DNA of 6,709 bases. Origin: Pseudomonadota bacterium (GTDB taxonomy: Bacteria; Myxococcota_A; Polyangia; Polyangiales; Sandaracinaceae). The notes beneath the pieces are model-generated. The model had not been told where the DNA came from. It was given only the letters and a program-made list of their open reading frames with translations, and did no database searches. This document shows positions 5,200-6,709 of the stretch, in pieces. The number at the start of each line of letters is the position of its first letter. Positions within the stretch are counted from its first letter, which is position 1. The translations under genes and the position numbers were made by a program. The stretch lies in NCBI GenBank assembly GCA_023427125.1, contig JAEZBP010000630.1, positions 1-6,709 of the forward strand, read 5' to 3'.

Positions 5200-6060
5200 C
5201 TACTGCCCGAGGCCGTTCAGGCGCTCCTCGGCGCGGGCGGCGGACTCGGGATCGCGCGCCTGCACCGCCTCGATGAAGCGGCGGTAGAGCGGGGCGGCGT
5301 CTCTCGTGCGGCCGAGCTGCTCGTAGCAGTAGGCGAGATCGAACAACCCGCCGGTCTCGCTCGGCAGGCCGCGGAGCGCGACCTCGTAGTGGCGCGCCGC
5401 GTCGCCCCAGCGCTCCTGCCGGCGGTAGATCGTCGCGATGTTGAGGTTGAAGAGCGGCTGCTCGGGGTCGCGGGCGAGCGCCGCCTGGAGCGCCTGGAGC
5501 GCCTCCTCGGCCCGGCCGGCCTGGCGGAGCGCCACGGCGAAGTTGTTCAGGAGATCGGGATCCGCCGGCGAGCGCTGGAGCCCCGCGCGATAGGCCTCGA
5601 TGGCCTCCTCGGTGCGGCGCAGCCGGCGCAGGCACGCGCCGAGGTTGATGAAGCTCGAGGCGTCGGCCGGATCGAGCGCGGTCGCGCGGCGCAGCGAGGC
5701 GATCGCCTCCCCGCAGCGGTCGAGCCGCGCGAGCGTCGAGCCGATCATGCCGTGCGCGTTGGCGTGACCGGGCTCGAGCTCGACCACCCTGCGAAAGGAG
5801 GTGAGCGCCTGCTCGAGCCGGTTCGCCTGGCGATGGAGCGAGCCGATCGTGAAGTGCGCCGCGGCGTGGCTGGGCCGGAGCCGCACAGCCTCCTGCGCCG
5901 CGACGAGCGCCTCGTCCATGCGCCCGGCGCGCTTGTGCTGGAGCGCGAGCCGATACTGCCCCTCGGCCCCCTCGTTCTGCGCCACCACCACCTCCGGCGT
6001 GATGCAGAGCGCGGCGAGCAGCGCCGCGGACGTGGCGGCGAGCACCCATCGAAGCCTCAT
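5200..6060 (-). CDS. Exported TPR-repeat protein
   Basis: A 286-aa protein with an N-terminal signal peptide: Arg2/Arg4, hydrophobic core from Val6 to Ile20, and a likely cleavage after VVVA27. Cys19 does not sit in a lipobox (Leu at -1), so it is probably periplasmic or secreted rather than lipidated. The mature part is almost wholly made of about seven 34-residue tetratricopeptide repeats, in register at roughly 30-63, 64-97, 98-131, 132-165, 166-199, 200-233 and 234-267, most ending in the LxP/DP turn, with the usual G/A and Y/F positions. TPR arrays are protein-binding scaffolds; no catalytic domain is present and the partner is unknown. ATG 6060 is chosen because GGAGG lies 6 nt upstream and the signal peptide begins there; the frame is open further upstream to 6162. 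It lies 77 nt downstream of a universal stress gene on the same strand. Confidence 0.9.
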   Translation of the reverse strand: MRLRWVLAATSAALLAALCITPEVVVAQNEGAEGQYRLALQHKRAGRMDEALVAAQEAVRLRPSHAAAHFTIGSLHRQANRLEQALTSFRRVVELEPGHANAHGMIGSTLARLDRCGEAIASLRRATALDPADASSFINLGACLRRLRRTEEAIEAYRAGLQRSPADPDLLNNFAVALRQAGRAEEALQALQAALARDPEQPLFNLNIATIYRRQERWGDAARHYEVALRGLPSETGGLFDLAYCYEQLGRTRDAAPLYRRFIEAVQARDPESAARAEERLNGLGQ

Positions 6061-6066
6061 CGCGTT

Positions 6067-6071
6067 CCTCC
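6067..6071 (-). promoter_or_regulatory. Shine-Dalgarno site of the TPR gene
   Basis: GGAGG on the minus strand, 6 nt before ATG 6060. It is the best ribosome-binding site among the complete genes in the window and settles the start of the TPR protein. Confidence 0.8.
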
Positions 6072-6078
6072 AGGTGCG

Positions 6079-6096
6079 GGCCCGACGAACCGGGCC
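6079..6096 (-). other. 6-bp GC hairpin in the usp-TPR gap
   Basis: GGCCCG (6079-6084) and CGGGCC (6091-6096) pair perfectly around a 6-nt loop, just before the TPR ribosome site. No T-run follows in the minus direction. It could reduce read-through from the stress-protein gene or be a chance GC pairing. Confidence 0.3.
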
Positions 6097-6137
6097 GCCC
6101 TCGTATTCTCGCGCGTGCTCGGTGCGGCCCTCATGCG

Positions 6138-6566
6138 TCAACTCGATTTGCGTACGGTGCACACCGGGATCGAGGCCTGCCGCACGACGCGCTCGGCCAC
6201 CGATCCGATCAGGGCGTGGGCGAGGCCGCTCCGCCCGTGCGTGCTCATCACGATGAGATCGGCGTCGAGGCGCGTCGCCTCGGAGAGGATCGCCTCGTAG
6301 GGGACGCCCTCGACGAAGTGCGGCACCACCTCGACATCGTGGACGCTGTAGCGCTTCGCGATGTCTTCGAGCCGTCGGGCTGCGTGGTCCTTCGCCGCTC
6401 GCTGGGCGGCGCTGGCTTCGTGCCCCGAGAGCAGCGCGGCCTGGTGTACGTGGAGGACGTGGACGGGCTCGGCGCGCAGGCGCGCGGCCAGAGACACCGC
6501 GTAGCGGAGCGCGTCCTCGGCGGGAGCGCTGAAGTCGATGGGACAGAGGATCGCGTGGATGGTCAT
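6138..6566 (-). CDS. Universal stress protein (UspA family)
   Basis: A single-domain 142-aa cytoplasmic Usp fold, an alpha/beta nucleotide-binding domain linked to stress survival. Strand 1 reads ILCPIDFS with the conserved Asp11; the ATP-binding loop is S108-x2-G111-x9-G121-S122 (STHGRSG at 108-114, then IGSVAERVVR). The canonical motif is G-2x-G-9x-G(S/T), so only the first Gly is replaced, by Ser, a substitution common in this family; ATP binding is plausible. The C-terminal strand IPVCTVR (133-139) ends as usual. Start ATG 6566 has GAGG about 8 nt upstream. The gene leads a minus-strand pair with the TPR gene (77-nt gap, so co-transcription is possible) and is divergent from another gene starting at 6678. 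The specific stress cannot be inferred. Confidence 0.95.
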   Translation of the reverse strand: MTIHAILCPIDFSAPAEDALRYAVSLAARLRAEPVHVLHVHQAALLSGHEASAAQRAAKDHAARRLEDIAKRYSVHDVEVVPHFVEGVPYEAILSEATRLDADLIVMSTHGRSGLAHALIGSVAERVVRQASIPVCTVRKSS

Positions 6567-6615
6567 CTTCCGAGCCTCGATGCGGCGGGCCGGGGCTTAG
6601 CTTCGCACGAAAGGA

Positions 6616-6628
6616 GCCCCGATGGGGC
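6616..6628. other. Short hairpin in the divergent usp intergenic region
   Basis: GCCCC (6616-6620) and GGGGC (6624-6628) pair around GAT; a flanking GCAC (6605-6608) and GTGC (6629-6632) could extend it with a bulge. It lies in the 111-bp gap between two divergent genes and could be an operator or a hairpin in an RNA leader. No clear -35/-10 pair was identified in this gap. Confidence 0.3.
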
Positions 6629-6677
6629 GTGCAGGTCGGCCCGGACCCTGGTACGCAAGCGGGGAAACGGAGGCAGG

Positions 6678-6709
6678 ATGACCGAGCGTGGATCCATTGT
6701 CTGTGCGAC
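6678..6709 (+). CDS. Start of a plus-strand gene, possibly a second universal stress protein (truncated by window)
   Basis: ATG 6678 is preceded by GGAGG (6669-6673) at a 4-nt spacing. The ten complete codons read MTERGSIVCA, followed by AC (a Thr codon whatever comes next). SIVCAT fits the first beta strand of universal stress proteins, where the conserved Asp usually follows (compare ILCPID in the divergent gene). The evidence for the family is only these few residues and is an inference; that a gene starts here is better supported. Confidence 0.5.
   Translation, partial: MTERGSIVCA

Noticed and set aside
5191..6300. Plus-strand frame of 369 codons opposite the TPR and stress-protein genes
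   Set aside because: The minus strand has a signal peptide, in-register TPRs, a Shine-Dalgarno and a Usp fold; the plus frame is Arg/Leu/Glu-rich shadow.
1..6709. Search for CRISPR arrays, tRNA or rRNA genes, transposases and phage genes
   Set aside because: No regularly spaced repeats, cloverleaf-like segments or recombinase motifs were seen by eye.

Overview
The window is very GC-rich and densely coded, with strong G/C bias at third codon positions. Three features suggest a myxobacterium-type organism (Myxococcota, perhaps Polyangiales/Sandaracinaceae): two PilZ proteins of the paralogous type common in Myxococcus, a lipoprotein with an Asp-Ala-Gly linker, and frequent GTG starts. The lineage is an inference from style, not from a marker gene.

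Layout. At the left edge (1-265, minus) is the N-terminal part of a secreted lipoprotein that runs off the window. A divergent promoter region (266-399) separates it from a plus-strand run: panB (400-1347) and panC (1344-2210), overlapping by 4 nt and catalysing two steps of pantothenate (vitamin B5/CoA) synthesis; a GNAT acetyltransferase (2250-2687); then two tandem, 4-nt-overlapping paralogues of exactly 250 aa, each with an N-terminal helical domain and a C-terminal PilZ domain (2738-3490 and 3487-4239). From the last base of the second PilZ stop codon to 4486 lies a roughly 250-nt imperfect palindrome with no credible gene. A 191-aa protein of unknown function follows (4537-5112).

The right part is on the minus strand: a signal-peptide TPR protein (5200-6060), convergent with the 191-aa gene across a 13-bp hairpin (5137-5178), and upstream of it a universal stress protein (6138-6566). 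At the right edge a plus-strand gene begins at 6678; its ten visible residues look like another universal stress protein, divergent from the first.

How the genes work together. PanB and PanC form a clear metabolic unit. The two PilZ proteins are probably co-translated c-di-GMP effectors of diverged ability: the second keeps both ligand motifs (RxxxR and DxSxxG), the first has a substitution in each. The acetyltransferase, the 191-aa protein and the TPR protein cannot be tied to a pathway from sequence alone. The observations most worth following are the large palindrome and the PilZ pair.
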